Positions 59,077-60,992 of a stretch of 60,992 nt of DNA are shown one piece after another. Numbering within the stretch: the first letter of the stretch is position 1; every line of letters starts with the position of its first letter. A program made the translations under genes and the position numbers. The notes under the pieces are model-generated. The model was not told the DNA's origin and searched no databases. It was given only the letters and a program-made list of their open reading frames with translations. Source of the stretch: Nioella sp. MMSF_3534 (GTDB lineage Bacteria; Pseudomonadota; Alphaproteobacteria; Rhodobacterales; Rhodobacteraceae); contig NZ_JASHJX010000024.1 in the NCBI RefSeq assembly GCF_030732985.1, forward strand, positions 1 to 60,992. The letters are read 5' to 3'.

Positions 59077-59868
59077 ATGGCCCTGATCGAGATCGTGAAC
59101 GCCACCGGCCCGGTGGCGGGACTGCGCCTGAACCGGCCCGAGAAGAAGAACGCCGTGACGATGGAGCTGCTGGAGGAGCTTGTGGCGGCCTGCGGTGCGC
59201 TGGCGGCGGAGCCGGGGCTGCGCGCGGTGGTTCTGTCGGGCGCGGGCGGCGATTTCAGCGCCGGCATGGATACCGCCGTGCTGATGGGCTTCGCCGGGCA
59301 GCTTGATGCGATCAAGGCCGAGATGCTGGCGCCAGAGGGCGACGCCAACCGGTTCCAGCAGCCCGCCAAGGCGCTGGCCGATCTGCCCGTGCCAGTGATT
59401 GCCGCGATTAACGGGGTCTGTTTCGGGGCGGGGATACAGCTGGCGCTCGCGGCCGATTTCCGCATTGCCGCCCCGGGGGCGAAACTGTCGATCATGGAGG
59501 GCAAATGGGGGCTGATCCCGGATATGGGGATTTCGCTGAGTCTTCCGCGCCTGATGCCCGCCGACCGGGCCAAGGCGCTGATCATGACGGCCAAGGTCAT
59601 GAGCGGCGAAGAGGCGCTGGCCGAGGGGCTGGTGACGCGGGTGGCGGACGATCCCCATGCCGCAGCGATGGGGTTCGCGGAGGAGCTGGCCGCGCGCTCG
59701 CCCGATGCGGTGCGGGCCAGCAAGGCGCTTGTGGATGCGCTCTGGTCGAACAGGACGGCGGAGGGGCTGCGGCTGGAGGCGGAATTGCAGGCGGCGCTGA
59801 TGGGCGCGCCCAATCAGGTGGAAACCGTCATGGCACGGATGCAGGGACGGGAGCCCGAATACAAATGA
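59077..59868 (+). CDS. Enoyl-CoA hydratase/isomerase (crotonase) family protein
   Basis: A 263-aa crotonase: LRLNRPEKKNAVTMELLEEL, VVLSGAGGDFSAGMDTAVL (oxyanion hole), VIAAINGVCFGAGIQLALAADFRIA and GLIPDMGISLSLPRLM. In place of one of the two hydratase glutamates is Asp (PDMG), so the precise reaction is open. GGAGGGG just before ATG at 59077 decides the start. The stop overlaps the next ATG by 4 nt. Confidence 0.88.
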   Translation: MALIEIVNATGPVAGLRLNRPEKKNAVTMELLEELVAACGALAAEPGLRAVVLSGAGGDFSAGMDTAVLMGFAGQLDAIKAEMLAPEGDANRFQQPAKALADLPVPVIAAINGVCFGAGIQLALAADFRIAAPGAKLSIMEGKWGLIPDMGISLSLPRLMPADRAKALIMTAKVMSGEEALAEGLVTRVADDPHAAAMGFAEELAARSPDAVRASKALVDALWSNRTAEGLRLEAELQAALMGAPNQVETVMARMQGREPEYK

Positions 59869-60836
59869 CCGACAGACGCAGGCTGATCATGGGTGGCCTC
59901 GCCGCAACCCTAATGCCCCGGATGGCAATGGCGCAGGCCGCGCCCGGCAAGGTGCCGCGCCCGGAGGTGGCGTTTCGGGTGCCGGAGATGAACCCGCGCG
60001 TTGCGGGGCTGGTGGCGCAGGTGGATCCGGCACGGCTGCGCGCGGATGTGGACGCTCTGGCCGGTTTCGGCACAAGGTGGAGCGAGGGGCCGGGATACGG
60101 CGCGGTCGAGGACTGGATGGCGGCATCCTTCGCGGAGGCCGGGCCCGGCGGGGCAATCTCGCGCCAGCCCGTGACGCTGCCTGCCGGGATGGTGCGCAAC
60201 AACGTGATCTGGGGCGATCCGCTGGACGGGCGCGAGGTGATCCTTGTGGGCGCGCATCTGGATACGACGTCAGAAAACCCCGCTGTCAGCGCACCGGGGG
60301 CCAATGACAACGGATCGGGCATCGCCGCGATGCTGGAAGCGCTGCGCATCCTGTCGGGGCAGGCATTCACGCGCCAGATCGTGGCCGTTGGCTTCACCGG
60401 CGAGGAACAGGGGCTGATCGGCTCGGCCCGCTGCGCCGCCGTGGCCACGCAACAGCGCTGGCCGGTGGAACTGATGGTCAATCTCGACATGCTGGGGTAT
60501 CGCCCGCCCAATCCCGCTGCGCCCCTGTTCATCGAGTACGATCAGGGCAACGCTACCCCCGCCAACAATGCGGCGGCGGGGGCATACGGGCAGATGGCCG
60601 TGGCCCTGGCAGGGCAGCATACGAGCCTTGCGACGGTCCAGACGGATATCTGGGACAGTGACTACATGCCCTTCGAGGCGGCGGGCGTCCCTTGTATCGG
60701 GCTATATGACGGGGGGGCCAGCGGCCCGCCCTATCACACCAGCGGCGACGTGCCGGACCTGATGGACTTCGCCCGGCTGGAACAGGCGACGCGGCTATTG
60801 GTGGCGATCATGGCAACCGCGGCGGAGCTTACCTAG
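59865..60836 (+). CDS. M28-family metallopeptidase with Tat-type signal
   Basis: A 323-aa exported aminopeptidase-like protein. The N-terminus MTDRRRLIMGGLAATL resembles a twin-arginine signal, with cleavage near AQA. The M28 zinc residues are visible: GAHLDTT (His), GANDNGSG (Asp), GFTGEEQGLIGS (Glu pair), NLDMLGY (Asp) and a C-terminal YHTSGD (His). Likely frees amino acids from peptides in the periplasm. Coupled to the crotonase gene by ATGA overlap, an odd pairing. Confidence 0.85.
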   Translation: MTDRRRLIMGGLAATLMPRMAMAQAAPGKVPRPEVAFRVPEMNPRVAGLVAQVDPARLRADVDALAGFGTRWSEGPGYGAVEDWMAASFAEAGPGGAISRQPVTLPAGMVRNNVIWGDPLDGREVILVGAHLDTTSENPAVSAPGANDNGSGIAAMLEALRILSGQAFTRQIVAVGFTGEEQGLIGSARCAAVATQQRWPVELMVNLDMLGYRPPNPAAPLFIEYDQGNATPANNAAAGAYGQMAVALAGQHTSLATVQTDIWDSDYMPFEAAGVPCIGLYDGGASGPPYHTSGDVPDLMDFARLEQATRLLVAIMATAAELT

Positions 60837-60863
60837 CGGATTCATCCGGAAGCCCGAGCGCGC

Positions 60864-60992
60864 TCAGAACACGAACTCATCCACGAACTGTCCCTCGACA
60901 TCCCAGACGAGCCCTGCCTGGCCGATGGTCTGCCAGCTTGGCCCGCCATCCATGTCGTACATGCCGACAGTCCCGGTATTGACGTTCCGCCA
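60864..60992 (-). CDS. 3' end of a gene cut by the window edge (VCBS/FG-GAP-like repeat)
   Basis: An open frame on the minus strand from the right edge to a TGA, giving the last 42 residues of a protein: WRNVNTGTVGMYDMDGG at its start and LVWDVEGQFVDEFVF at its end. The WRNxNTGxVGMYDMDGG pattern resembles the repeats of secreted VCBS/calcium-binding proteins. Only the C-terminus is visible; it converges on the M28 gene. Confidence 0.5.
   Translation of the reverse strand, partial: WRNVNTGTVGMYDMDGGPSWQTIGQAGLVWDVEGQFVDEFVF

Overview
The window is GC-rich (about 65%) chromosomal DNA of an alphaproteobacterium, most likely a Rhodobacteraceae (Roseobacter/Rhodobacter group) member. The case rests on the gene order rpoZ-rsh-DUF2062-pdxJ-(small genes)-acpS-lepB-rnc-era-DUF1491-recO, on FnrL-like (TTGAC-N4-RTCAA) and CtrA-like (TTAA-N7-TTAA) sites, and on families typical of that group (DUF4864, DUF5665, GT14 with a long C-terminal extension). 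Genes are dense, many joined by 4-nt stop/start overlaps (ATGA, GTGA, TTGA). No rRNA, tRNA or CRISPR array was seen.

Layout. 0-8 kb: a minus-strand run ispH / PNPOx-like / flavin monooxygenase / LysE exporter / methyltransferase, then a peroxiredoxin-like gene, a TetR regulator facing a small membrane protein over a clear operator, a cytochrome c, a methyltransferase and an NYN-domain gene. 7.5-18.2 kb: the housekeeping block folK, rpoZ, rsh, DUF2062, pdxJ, acpS, lepB, rnc, era, recO. An unlisted 58-aa membrane-protein gene lies on the other strand between era and DUF1491. 18-35 kb: accessory metabolism and envelope genes, including an FnrL-box-preceded TDT transporter, an acyl-CoA dehydrogenase, a 765-aa beta-helix protein preceded by a CtrA box (candidate gene-transfer-agent head spike), trmL, a rhodanese, a zinc-ribbon protein with a (GACCGC)n microsatellite, four small envelope genes and a sulfotransferase.

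35.2-38.0 kb: a complete, AT-richer 2766-bp IS1595-family (ISXO2-like) transposon. It has 24-bp terminal inverted repeats and an 8-bp target duplication (TTTCGAAA), and carries two passenger genes (P63C-domain and DUF3800) in one operon with the transposase. It sits exactly at the centre of a 20-bp perfect palindrome of the host. An orphan Imm11-like immunity gene follows.

38-61 kb: FadR-type regulator, OmpA lipoprotein, Kef-type antiporter, Ada/Ogt protein, nth-adenosine kinase, OsmC protein, a divergent sulfotransferase/GT14 glycosyltransferase pair, HIT, zf-CHCC, hemolysin III, polA, a SET protein, a class IV aminotransferase facing an agmatinase-like ureohydrolase, a crotonase coupled to an M28 peptidase, and the 3' end of another gene at the right edge.

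Two repeat families are scattered between host genes: a GC-rich element of about 80-136 bp with GCGGCCC...GGGCCGC arms (four copies, two carrying GTACACCCC tandem units), and 20-bp perfect palindromes with CTTGCAAG or TTTCGAAA cores, singly or in pairs. Functional calls come from reading motifs by eye; no database search was run.
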